Shown here in pieces: positions 48,482-55,388 of a stretch of DNA of 55,388 nt (the stretch's first letter is position 1; each line of letters begins with the position of its first letter). The position numbers were made by a program, and so were the translations under genes. The notes beneath the pieces were generated by a model that worked only from the letters and a program-made list of their open reading frames with translations, did not search any database and was not told where the DNA came from. Origin of the DNA: a virus. The DNA lies in IMG/VR virus record IMGVR_UViG_3300032893_000060, positions 1 to 55,388 of that record; one strand, 5' to 3'.

Positions 48482-48650
48482 TTGTTAATTGCTTTCTTAG
48501 ACTATTTATTTGCTTGTGAATAGCAAGACAATCTTTAGGCATCATTAGTGGAAATGTCTTTGGATTGTCTAAGTCTATCCCTTGTTCAGCCAATTTAGTC
48601 TCTAATTGGTCGAACAAATCCATTATTTGGCTTATGGTCGATTTCTCCAT
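48450..48650 (-). CDS. Small helical protein (66 aa), unknown function
   Basis: This protein (MEKSTISQIMDLFDQLETKL, later LAIHKQINSLRKQLTSENTNRW) is predicted all-helical and resembles small phage regulatory or anti-CRISPR-size proteins without a recognisable family. It overlaps both neighbours. Function unknown. Confidence 0.62.
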   Translation of the reverse strand: MEKSTISQIMDLFDQLETKLAEQGIDLDNPKTFPLMMPKDCLAIHKQINSLRKQLTSENTNRWPNR

Positions 48651-48751
48651 ATTCGTATAATGTCACAGACGGCTTTCGTAATGATCCAGAAAGAAATGGA
48701 GAGCATTAAGATTGTAATGCTCATGTATTGAGGAGAGTAGTACTTGGGCAT
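48632..48751 (-). CDS. Tiny single-pass membrane protein (39 aa)
   Basis: The ATG at 48751 opens a 39-codon frame ending at TAA 48632-48634. The product (MPKYYSPQYMSITILMLSIS continuing FWIITKAVCDIIRIWRNRP) has one transmembrane helix and a basic C-terminal tail. It overlaps the next gene start. The Shine-Dalgarno is weak, so confidence is moderate. Confidence 0.45.
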   Translation of the reverse strand: MPKYYSPQYMSITILMLSISFWIITKAVCDIIRIWRNRP

Positions 48752-48784
48752 ATGTTTGTTGGAACCTGTTGCTTTCGCTAATGA

Positions 48785-48997
48785 TTAGTGCTTGTCAGCC
48801 ACGCCAAGCTTTTTGCTGACAGTTTCGATTAGCAGATTTTGTGCGTGATCTTCGTCTGCTTTTAGCGTGGTATGCACTTGCTTAATTGTTTCGTCATCGA
48901 ACGCTTCTTTTCGATACTCGAACCAAACTCTAACCTTTCGAAGATTGTTCAATGTTGTGATTGTATTTGACAGTTCTTGATCTAATTGTGTTTGCAT
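48785..48997 (-). CDS. Small coiled-coil protein (70 aa), unknown function
   Basis: This protein (MQTQLDQELSNTITTLNNLRK, VWFEYRKEAFDDETIKQVHTTLKADEDHAQNLLIE) is almost entirely helical and charged. Its gene follows a hairpin-rich intergenic stretch. Function unknown. Confidence 0.62.
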   Translation of the reverse strand: MQTQLDQELSNTITTLNNLRKVRVWFEYRKEAFDDETIKQVHTTLKADEDHAQNLLIETVSKKLGVADKH

Positions 48998-49267
48998 ATG
49001 TTTTGGACTTAACGCTTAGTGCTTAGTGCTTGGAAATTGATTGTTTGAAGCCGCACTATTAGTGTAATGCGGCGTCAACCAACCTATATATCAACCGGTG
49101 CAAAATGGTATTCATCATTGATGGCATCAAGATGATTTTATTAAGGCATACCACCAAACATCTTCTTTATAGTGTCGCCCTTGCCTAATGGCTTCACAAC
49201 CGGTGCTTGCTAAATCTTAATAGGCAGAAAGCTATGCACTGATAGTATCAGTGAATAGCATGATTAA
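48998..49267. other. Intergenic stretch with a strong hairpin and short repeats
   Basis: No frame is supported here. TTGA-GCCGCA (49045-49055) pairs with TGCGGC-TCAA (49068-49078) as a 10-bp stem with one bulge each side. CTTAGTG occurs in tandem just upstream, and AACCGGTGC occurs twice. No T-tract makes it a convincing terminator; a leader or RNA element of the 48785-48997 gene is possible. Confidence 0.45.
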
Positions 49268-49903
<636 letters not shown>

Positions 49904-50128
49904 AGCTTTCTACCTACTAAGATTTGTGCTTATTGGATAATGAAATGAGAGGGCTACTCCGTTATATGGAATATATCAATCAGAACACTTGTTCATCGCC
50001 GCTCATTGTATCCAATAGTCGTGAGGTAATTTTCACGATAGTTAATGACGAAGGATAGTCGGGATGTAGACTGATAATAGACGACGGAATGCTATGCAGT
50101 TAGTTACTTCCTGAATAGCAATTAGGAA
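49904..50128. other. Intergenic stretch without a supported gene
   Basis: The 225 bases upstream of the Ala-repeat gene contain no convincing frame and no clear sigma-54 site. Short inverted segments occur but no long stem. It may be a leader or a weak promoter region. Confidence 0.4.
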
Positions 50129-50467
50129 CTAGTCAATGTGCAAATAATTTTCTACAAAAGTTTTGGCTGCACCAAGCCCCATAGTTGGGGTGAATGGAGT
50201 GCCATCAGGATTGTGGTCAACAATGCACTTCGACTTATTGTAAGCTGCAATGGCTCCACGAATCATCTTAATGCAGAAGATTTTGTTAGCCTTTGCAACC
50301 TCGTAGTTATGCAATGAATAGTCGATATCTTCGACTGGCCGTTCTATGGATACTTGCACGCTGTCAACTTCAAAAGGCAAAGTATTACTTTGCTTATGTG
50401 CTTCGAGGATAGACTGTTGAACGATCTCAACAGCTTGATATTCCAACATGCTAATGTTTAGTTTCAT
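50129..50467 (-). CDS. Protein of unknown function behind the second sigma-54 RNA (112 aa)
   Basis: The start is the ATG at 50467 (MKLNISMLEYQAVEIVQQSI), preferred over an upstream ATG at 50500. The protein is helical with an acidic middle (VSIERPVEDIDYSLHNYEVAKANKIFCIKMIRGAIAAYN). It follows the long structured RNA B whose sigma-54 promoter lies at 50943-50958, so the RNA may be its leader. Function unknown. Confidence 0.66.
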   Translation of the reverse strand: MKLNISMLEYQAVEIVQQSILEAHKQSNTLPFEVDSVQVSIERPVEDIDYSLHNYEVAKANKIFCIKMIRGAIAAYNKSKCIVDHNPDGTPFTPTMGLGAAKTFVENYLHID

Positions 50468-50933
50468 AGCATTCCGCCGTCTAAAACAGTTTGACACCAC
50501 TGCTTATTGCTTTCGCCAGTGGGGTATGTGGACTACCACTAGTCAAACTCTTATAGCTAATCTACCCATGAGGCAAGTCCTAGGTTTAAACTTGCTCTTA
50601 TCCGTCTTGTTCTTATTCATTCGAATGAACAGCATTTAACTAATCCAGTGTTTCTGAATCGAATTCAAGATAGCAAGCCTAAGACTTGCCACGCCGTTCG
50701 AGACTCACATTAGGGGAATTAACTTTTTTCCGCTAATGTGTTGACTCCGCAAATACCATGCCCGTATTTCAGGATACATGGATCATTGGACGCGTCCGAT
50801 TGCGAGGCAGTATCTAATGTCAAAGCGTCGGATACTATATGACTAATCAGGGATAAGTCTTTTCGTATTCTTCGTCTCGTGTGACTTGCCTAATGGATAG
50901 ATTAACTACGTTACATAATGTTCGCTCGATGCT
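50468..50933 (-). ncRNA. Structured non-coding RNA B / leader behind a sigma-54 promoter
   Basis: About 465 bases without a supported frame, dense in helices. GTTTGAC (50489-50495) pairs with GTCAAAC (50542-50548) around the CCACTG/CAGTGG hairpin (50497-50502 with 50517-50522) and a GTGG/CCAC hairpin, a three-way junction. CACATTAG/CTAATGTG (50706-50713 with 50733-50740) forms a long hairpin, and GGCAAGTC-type segments can pair with GACTTGCC 300 bases away. The 12-mer ACTACCACTAGT occurs here (50532-50543) and in RNA A. It may be a long leader or a stable RNA. Confidence 0.55.
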
Positions 50934-50942
50934 TATTCTATT

Positions 50943-50958
50943 AGCATTTATCGTGCCA
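50943..50958 (-). promoter_or_regulatory. Sigma-54 promoter of non-coding RNA B
   Basis: TGGCACG-ATAAA-TGCT on the minus strand, GG and GC 10 bases apart. Transcription would start near 50933 and run through the structured stretch into the 50129-50467 gene. Confidence 0.8.
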
Positions 50959-51230
50959 ATCGAAAGCAAAAAGAAAACACTATGCCAGCTTGCGTTTTCG
51001 CTGGTATTTAGGGCCGTGTTCTATTTACCCTTTACGCTCTAAGTCAGATTGTGCTCCGTATTCCTATCGCGTCATAGACTAGCCTACGCCTAAGCTGCCT
51101 TGTCTCACCTGTAGTGGACACACTCACCTAGTGCGTAGTGTTTTCCTATGCTGGCGTCTGACTTCTAATGAGGGTTTAACGCTCCCATTGAACTATTGCT
51201 AGCCCAATGGAAGCAACTGACTACTTGACC
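50959..51230. ncRNA. Structured stretch downstream of the 51231-51608 gene
   Basis: No frame is supported. AGTCAGA (51042-51048) pairs with TCTGACT (51157-51163) over 110 bases, and CTACGC (51084-51089) pairs with GCGTAG (51133-51138) inside it. ATGCCAGC/GCTGGTAT forms another hairpin just before the sigma-54 site. The 23-base segment 51167-51189 is an inverted copy (21/23) of 51728-51750. It may be an mRNA 3' region or a separate RNA. Confidence 0.45.
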
Positions 51231-51750
51231 TTAACTGGCCTTTGCCGTCTGGACTGGCAGCTTGGCAAACTTGTCCAGCCAAGTCTTGAATACGGCGGGA
51301 AGCGTGACCTCTGTAGCCGCAAACGAATTGGCCCGGACCATTGCGCTGCACCAAGCGTAGAACTTATTGGGGATTGTGTTCTCTAACTGGCACCGTTCGC
51401 CGGTCTTGGTCTTGGCAATGATTACTTGCCGCTCGTTTCCGTCGTCATCCTTGACGGTTTTCCAATCCTGTGTTGCAGCAGTCTTGGACGCGAGAATTGT
51501 TCCTGCATTAAGGTCGGACTGCACAGCATTGATGACCTTGTTTTCGTCATAGTCACCCATGATATTCGCAACGCAGTTTGGGATGTTGAAACGAATGATT
51601 GTTGCCATATATGTTTGCTCTCATTTCCTGCTCGCTAGTGACATTTGAACGTCCGTATGGGCATCCAACTATAGGTGGCGTATCTAAACGCGCTATAGGC
51701 TATTGTAGCGGCACTAAACGGGTATGTAATAGGAGCGGTAAACCCTCATT
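51167..51750. repeat. Inverted repeat flanking the 51231-51608 gene
   Basis: Segments 51167-51189 and 51728-51750 are inverted copies with 21 of 23 bases identical. They bracket one complete gene. I see no transposase, so a mobile origin is not supported. Base pairing of the mRNA ends or a duplicated regulatory segment are the alternatives. Confidence 0.55.
51231..51608 (-). CDS. Protein of unknown function flanked by inverted repeats (125 aa)
   Basis: This 125-residue protein (MATIIRFNIPNCVANIMGDYDENK, later NSFAATEVTLPAVFKTWLDKFAKLP) is mixed alpha/beta, with AVQSDLNAGTILASKTAATQDWKTVKDDDGNERQVIIAKTK in the centre. It lies between two strongly structured non-coding stretches whose ends can pair with each other. 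It is the most promoter-proximal confident gene of the early strand, so an early host-takeover or regulatory role is possible. No family is recognised. Confidence 0.7.
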   Translation of the reverse strand: MATIIRFNIPNCVANIMGDYDENKVINAVQSDLNAGTILASKTAATQDWKTVKDDDGNERQVIIAKTKTGERCQLENTIPNKFYAWCSAMVRANSFAATEVTLPAVFKTWLDKFAKLPVQTAKAS

Positions 51751-52140
51751 TACTTAACCGAGCTAACCTGTGTTCTTACCGGGATGTAACTATTAAGCTG
51801 CACCCTAATCTTACTTACCGGATACATACCTCAGAGCTTTTGTTATCACGGCTAGGGTTTACGATGCACATCCGATGGTCCGTTGCTAATAGGAGACTAC
51901 TAGCCTTTTAGCGTTCGTCATACCTAAGACTGGTTGCTAGTTCCATTCAAGCCTGCGGATCGCTGCCTGAACATTCGTTATCGCATTTCGCCAACCAGAC
52001 CATATTCAATGCTAACCTAGTGGCTGCCCTTATTGGTTGCCTCAGTTATCACTGCAAAACTGGTCAAAGAACTGAGGTCAATATACCAGTGCCACGATTG
52101 ACCGCAACACTAATCTGCTATTTTGTTCTACTTGACTTGT
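51609..52140. ncRNA. Structured stretch upstream of the first early gene
   Basis: About 530 bases with no supported frame. CCTCAGTT/AACTGAGG (52040-52047 with 52070-52077), GTAAACCCT/AGGGTTTAC (51738-51746 with 51854-51862) and GGTCAA/TTGACC pairings make it highly folded. TTACCGG-type segments recur three times. The 51728-51750 segment is complementary to 51167-51189 across the 51231-51608 gene. It may be a long leader or an untranslated RNA. Confidence 0.4.
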
Positions 52141-52565
52141 CCCATGGTATTTTGATTGTATTGTATCAGGGTTTATATATGTGTAATTTCCATTATAGTA
52201 TATATAGATATAAATTATATAAAATATATTACTATATACTATTATGTATAAGGTGATACAATATAATACAATCTGATATAATTTAATAAACTATATATAC
52301 GGGCCACTAAGAAAAAATCATTTGATACAATCTAATACATTTTGAATTATATCATAATAGGTATATGAGCTATACTACTATAATACAAACTACTATTATC
52401 CTATCTATCATTAGCTTTGCTTCTATAAGCATAACTAATAGTCACCCAATTTGATTGAGTATTGAAATGACGATGACGGGTAGACCCCCAGAAATGAAAA
52501 TGCGAACTGGAACTATACTAATCTCCCAATACAACAATTTCCAATTTCAGACCGATACAATCCAG
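52141..52565. other. AT-rich region with GATACAAT repeats, candidate replication origin
   Basis: This is the most AT-rich stretch of the genome, with long runs of TATA/TAATA. GATACAAT occurs three times on the plus strand (52255-52262, 52324-52331, 52554-52561) and once inverted (52160-52167), in similar contexts. It separates the leftward early genes from the rightward late genes. Such AT-rich, repeat-bearing gaps often act as origins or divergent promoters. The replication initiator that would bind the repeats is not identified. Confidence 0.5.
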
Positions 52566-52614
52566 TAGAGAGCCAATGAAATAATAATGACTAGTGGTTT
52601 CGAGGATGAGAGAT

Positions 52615-52630
52615 TGGCATGAGAATTGCT
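52615..52630 (+). promoter_or_regulatory. Sigma-54 promoter of the packaging (terminase) operon
   Basis: TGGCATG-AGAAT-TGCT matches TGGCAYG-N4-TTGCW exactly, GG and GC 10 bases apart. Transcription would start near 52642 and read the small gene at 52.7 kb, the membrane protein, DnaQ-like exonuclease, small terminase and large terminase. It is the partner site to the capsid promoter. Confidence 0.85.
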
Positions 52631-52695
52631 ACATATCTATGGAATGAGTGGATTTGAGATATGTGCGAAGTATACGCAGTGGCCTCCTAAAATAT

Positions 52696-52881
52696 ATGAG
52701 ATACAGAAAGGTGTACGGAAGTCCGATGAAGGGCGAAGTGACGAGAAGAGTGAGCAAGAGAGAATTGCCAGAGCCGACAGTAGAACAAACGATGAGTCCA
52801 GAACAGCTGAGGCATCTTCATAAGTGCATCCATTACACTAAGACGTTTTTGCAAGATGAGGCGAATAGGAGGATGGAGTGA
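52696..52881 (+). CDS. Small protein at the head of the packaging operon, unknown function
   Basis: The frame ends with GTGA overlapping the next gene, which supports it. A GTG at 52648 would leave only a few bases of leader behind the sigma-54 promoter, so the ATG at 52696 (or 52726) is preferred. The C-terminal half is protein-like: PEPTVEQTMSPEQLRHLHKCIHYTKTFLQDEANRR. Other frames of the region (e.g. one from 52626) are not supported. Function unknown. Confidence 0.5.
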   Translation: MRYRKVYGSPMKGEVTRRVSKRELPEPTVEQTMSPEQLRHLHKCIHYTKTFLQDEANRRME

Positions 52882-53123
52882 GATTACGAATACTACTATT
52901 TAGTATTGCTTGGTTACTTGTTATCTTTGGCATTATATATTTATTTGCTATTCCAAAACTAGTCAACACTTATGTTCACTTTTGGAAATTTAAGCCATTT
53001 TCTGAAGTCCAAAATGCATATGGTGATATTACGGCTGACACTAATCATGTCATTCTAGGCCTTCGATCAGATGGCGTAGTAATTTGGCGCATGGCCACAA
53101 CCAATGATTCAAAATCAAAATGA
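52878..53123 (+). CDS. Single-pass membrane protein (81 aa)
   Basis: The GTG at 52878 overlaps the previous stop as GTGA. The product MRLRILLFSIAWLLVIFGII has one N-terminal transmembrane helix followed by a small soluble domain (FKPFSEVQNAYGDITADTNHVILGLRSDGVVIWRM). It overlaps the exonuclease gene by ATGA. No family is recognised; an inner-membrane accessory protein is likely. Confidence 0.7.
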   Translation: MRLRILLFSIAWLLVIFGIIYLFAIPKLVNTYVHFWKFKPFSEVQNAYGDITADTNHVILGLRSDGVVIWRMATTNDSKSK

Positions 53124-53773
53124 AACTTTTCTTTGATACTGAAACTACAGGATTGCCTAGATGGGATACTAATGAAACAAGTCCACTTCAACCACGAATG
53201 GTACAACTTGGGATGATTGTAACAGAGGATGATGGAAATGTAGTGTTCAGTCTTGGAAGCATTATAAGGGTTGAAGAGCCAATACCTGATGCGGCTGCCG
53301 TAGTCCACGGCATAACGACTGAAATATCACAAAGTAGAGGACTTCCAATAACAATTCTTCTAGATTTATTTTACGGTTGGGCTAGACGTTGTGATGAGAT
53401 AATTGCTCACAATATTAAATTTGATCGACTAGTAATTTCCAGTGAGTTAAGCCGTCTTGGCCTTACATTTCCACCTAAAGCCCAATTCTGCACAATGCTT
53501 GCATCAACTGGCCTTTGCAAGATTCCAAAGCGAAATGGGTATAAATGGCCGAAGTTGTCTGAAGCATATGAATTTTTCTTTGGTGAGCCATTAAAAGATG
53601 CTCATGATGCGCTAGTTGACGTGCAAGCGTGCAAACGAATATATTTTGAAGGATTGAAACCTCAGAACGACTGCGGAGCAGCAAATAGTCTCAAAGGAAG
53701 CTTTAATGCACCAATCTTTGAACCGCCTAAATCACTAGTAAGTGTTCTAATCGAAGCAACTAAGCCTGTGTAA
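53120..53773 (+). CDS. DnaQ-like 3'-5' exonuclease (DEDDh)
   Basis: This 217-residue protein has the DEDDh motifs of DnaQ-type exonucleases: FDTETTGLP (Exo I, residues 5-13), AHNIKFDR (Exo II) and AHDALVDVQA (Exo III with His). It probably processes DNA ends or ssDNA during packaging-time replication. It lies between a membrane protein and small terminase, an unusual place, and overlaps both by 1-4 bases. The polymerase has its own exonuclease, so this one is extra. Confidence 0.88.
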   Translation: MKLFFDTETTGLPRWDTNETSPLQPRMVQLGMIVTEDDGNVVFSLGSIIRVEEPIPDAAAVVHGITTEISQSRGLPITILLDLFYGWARRCDEIIAHNIKFDRLVISSELSRLGLTFPPKAQFCTMLASTGLCKIPKRNGYKWPKLSEAYEFFFGEPLKDAHDALVDVQACKRIYFEGLKPQNDCGAANSLKGSFNAPIFEPPKSLVSVLIEATKPV

Positions 53774-54207
53774 TGTCCGCCGCCATTCAACAGATTAAGA
53801 CTGCTTACGAAGTCAACAACATGAGTCCAGAAGAAATAGCTTCGGACTTTGGATTTGACGTGACTGTTGTTAAAGCGGCTTTGACTAATGGGTCGTCAAA
53901 GTATAGGAAAGATTGTGGTCTTGAAGAATCGTTGGGTACTGAGGATAGACTTAATTTCACTGATGAGCAGTTAGAAGATGTTAATCGAGTAATCTATGAA
54001 ACGGCCCTTTCAGCCGAACATTCGGACGGGACTGTGGATTACAAGACACGGTTGGCAGCAGCTACATATATACGTGATGACAAGAAGGGCAGAAAAGAGC
54101 TAGCGCGTCAATTAGGTGGTAATACATTCAATCTGTTTCAATTTAACCAACAATTACAGCTAGCAAGAGGAAAAGCACAAGAGATGAGAAAGGCTTTGGA
54201 AGTGTGA
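53773..54207 (+). CDS. terS: Terminase small subunit
   Basis: This 144-residue protein has an N-terminal helix-turn-helix (AYEVNNMSPEEIASDFGFDVTVVKAALTNG), the DNA-binding layout of TerS, and a helical oligomerisation part with a C-terminal FNQQLQLARGKAQEMRKALEV. It directly precedes the large terminase, apart from a 39-codon frame. Position and size support the call; no sequence comparison is possible here. Confidence 0.78.
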   Translation: MSAAIQQIKTAYEVNNMSPEEIASDFGFDVTVVKAALTNGSSKYRKDCGLEESLGTEDRLNFTDEQLEDVNRVIYETALSAEHSDGTVDYKTRLAAATYIRDDKKGRKELARQLGGNTFNLFQFNQQLQLARGKAQEMRKALEV

Positions 54208-54323
54208 AAGTCATTGAATACTATGTTGTATGCCCATTCTTTTACTTCCATTTTCATTCTTACGATAATTGGATAATCGCCCAATATGATCATACACAGT
54301 TTGCTTTGTTTTGTCTAAATTGA
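54204..54323 (+). CDS. Tiny overlapping protein between TerS and TerL (39 aa)
   Basis: The GTG at 54204 overlaps the TerS stop (GTGTGA) and the frame ends at TGA 54321-54323, where the large terminase TTG start overlaps (TTGA). The product MKVIEYYVVCPFFYFHFHSY continues DNWIIAQYDHTQFALFCLN, hydrophobic and aromatic. Its coupling at both ends argues that it is translated, if only to hand ribosomes to TerL. Function unknown. Confidence 0.5.
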   Translation: MKVIEYYVVCPFFYFHFHSYDNWIIAQYDHTQFALFCLN

Positions 54324-55388
54324 ACTTTGACGACTACAACAAACTTTCTCCTACTTCCCAAGAGGACTACATAAACTCTGGTGGAGTAGTAGAATATCCA
54401 ACGGCTGAGCAAAAGGAGATGGTTAGTGACCTACATGCTGAGGCGCGAAAGTCGGCTGAGCCGTTGGAAAGCTTTGCTCCAGAAGATGATCTATCTCACT
54501 CGATCACTTCTGTTGAGCCGCAGATGGGTACTTCACTCTCAGAAGTTAAAGAGTCTGCGGACTCCCCATCTGCTTCCTATATTGACGGATTCGACATTAA
54601 AGATCCACTCGAACTCGTGATTCTGCTTGACGACGACATACGAACTGGAAAGATAACATTACATCCATGGCAAATTCAATTCCTGATAGACTTTTCAAAT
54701 CCAGCCAACATAGCACAGTTTCCTTTTCAAGCCTTGATGAGAGCATGCAATGGTTCAGGGAAGGACAAATACATACTCGCACCTTGCGCTGTTTGGCTAA
54801 ACATGAGATACAGGAAAGCCCGTGGAGTAGTAACCTCATCCTCTGGTGTGCAATTGGACAACCAGACTTGCGCATATATTACACTATTGTGCAATGAGGC
54901 TAACCGAAAATGGGGCAATATATGGAAGTGCAACTATCGGTACTATGAATGCTTACCAACCGAAGCACCAATCATCTGTTACGCCACTGACGAACCGGGT
55001 AAAGCCGAAGGTTTCCATCCATTAGAAGCTGGTGCTCGGATGGGTATATACATGTCTGAAGACAAGACTATTCCAGATGAAATCAACACTGCAATCAATA
55101 GATGTTCTGGGTATACTCATCGTATTCATGTATCTACTCCCGGTGACACTTCTGGTCATTTCTTTGATTTGTGTAGCACGGCGGTCAGCCGAAAAGAAAT
55201 CAAGAATGTTAAGGAAGTAAGACCAGAAGACTATATTCAGTATGTCGTCACATACAAAGAGTGTCCACATATCCCCGAATCAGACTATCGGCGAACTATA
55301 AGGAATACTCCAGGCGGCGAAAACAGTTCAGTTATTAAGTCTCAGTTCTTCGCCGAATTTGGCACTACTGGTGAAATGGTAGTGATTC
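54320..55388 (+). CDS. terL: Terminase large subunit, N-terminal ATPase part
   Basis: The start is a TTG at 54320 overlapping the upstream stop as TTGA, as elsewhere in this genome. Residues 141-148 are RACNGSGK, a Walker-A-like terminase loop, preceded by LHPWQIQFLIDFSNPANIAQFPFQALM. Further motifs are IICYATDEPGKAEGFHP, the Walker-B-like MGIYMSEDKTIPDE, and RIHVSTPGDTSGHFFDL (motif III/coupling). The first ~95 residues are an acidic, low-complexity extension. The frame continues across the join at 55261/1 to 927 and totals about 622 residues. Confidence 0.92.
   Translation, partial: MNFDDYNKLSPTSQEDYINSGGVVEYPTAEQKEMVSDLHAEARKSAEPLESFAPEDDLSHSITSVEPQMGTSLSEVKESADSPSASYIDGFDIKDPLELVILLDDDIRTGKITLHPWQIQFLIDFSNPANIAQFPFQALMRACNGSGKDKYILAPCAVWLNMRYRKARGVVTSSSGVQLDNQTCAYITLLCNEANRKWGNIWKCNYRYYECLPTEAPIICYATDEPGKAEGFHPLEAGARMGIYMSEDKTIPDEINTAINRCSGYTHRIHVSTPGDTSGHFFDLCSTAVSRKEIKNVKEVRPEDYIQYVVTYKECPHIPESDYRRTIRNTPGGENSSVIKSQFFAEFGTTGEMVVI
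55262..55388. repeat. Direct terminal repeat, right copy (identical to 1-127)
   Basis: Exact duplicate of the first 127 bases, in the same terminase frame. See the left copy for interpretation. Confidence 0.95.

Noticed and set aside
49013-49030. Tandem CTTAGTG repeats as a CRISPR-like array
   Set aside because: Only two or three 7-mers with no spacers; no Cas genes in the window.
50448-50639. A 63-codon plus-strand frame inside structured RNA B
   Set aside because: It runs against the sigma-54 transcript and has no coupled neighbours or ribosome binding site; composition looks random.
50676-50691. TGGCAAG-TCTTA-GGCT on the minus strand
   Set aside because: Spacing fits but the -24 and -12 elements deviate, and it lies within RNA B.
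52020-52256. A 78-codon plus-strand frame
   Set aside because: It lies half in the structured stretch and half in the AT-rich repeats, has no Shine-Dalgarno and a low-complexity Tyr/Ile tail; no protein-like domain is visible.
52626-52823. An alternative frame at the start of the packaging operon
   Set aside because: The overlapping frame ending at 52881 is coupled to the next gene by GTGA, and this one starts inside the sigma-54 promoter.

Overview
This window is a complete or near-complete genome of a tailed double-stranded DNA phage, most likely with a podovirus-type (short-tailed) particle. Its first 127 bases recur exactly as its last 127 bases, and the large terminase gene reads straight through that join. 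The sequence is therefore a circularly closed contig of about 55,261 unique bases, opened inside the terminase gene. I see no integrase, excisionase, CI-type repressor or plasmid partition gene, so it looks virulent. The host is not proven. Asn/Thr-rich secreted proteins with signal peptides ending in Ala-Gln, together with a dependence on sigma-54, would fit a Gram-negative host such as a member of the Verrucomicrobiota, but this is inference.

Layout. On the plus strand from about 52.6 kb, across the join, to 29.6 kb lie the late genes: DnaQ-type exonuclease, small and large terminase, portal, scaffold, an HNH homing endonuclease, major capsid protein, a tail-fibre/tailspike island, a lysis cassette (two holin-like proteins, a lipoprotein, a permuted NlpC/P60 peptidase), neck and tail-tube proteins, and ejection proteins ending in a 1560-residue giant. 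On the minus strand from about 51.6 kb down to 29.6 kb lie early and middle genes: many small unknowns, a large SF2 helicase, an ATP-dependent ligase, a sigma-54 activator ATPase, a Cas4/RecB-like nuclease, a Sak4-like recombinase, an SSB-like protein, a split family-A DNA polymerase carrying a mini-intein, a DUF3987 helicase-like ATPase and a MazG pyrophosphohydrolase. An AT-rich stretch with GATACAAT repeats at 52.14-52.57 kb separates the two divergent units and is the best origin candidate.

The most striking system is transcriptional. The gene at 40280-41158 encodes a sigma-54 activator (AAA+ with an intact GAFTGA loop) that has no receiver domain and no DNA-binding helix-turn-helix. Five sites match one pattern, TGGCAYG-N5-TGCT, with the -24/-12 spacing of sigma-54 promoters. 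All five are intergenic and point at a gene or an RNA: the major capsid gene, the packaging operon, one early-strand operon, and two long non-coding structured regions. The phage therefore appears to carry its own sigma-54 regulon.

The second striking feature is the amount of structured non-coding DNA: a capsid-gene leader with two hairpins whose stems covary, a ~500-nt structured RNA ending in a tRNA-Leu-like element (39.5-40.05 kb), a second one at 50.47-50.93 kb, and further structured stretches at 46.3, 50.96-51.23 and 51.6-52.1 kb.
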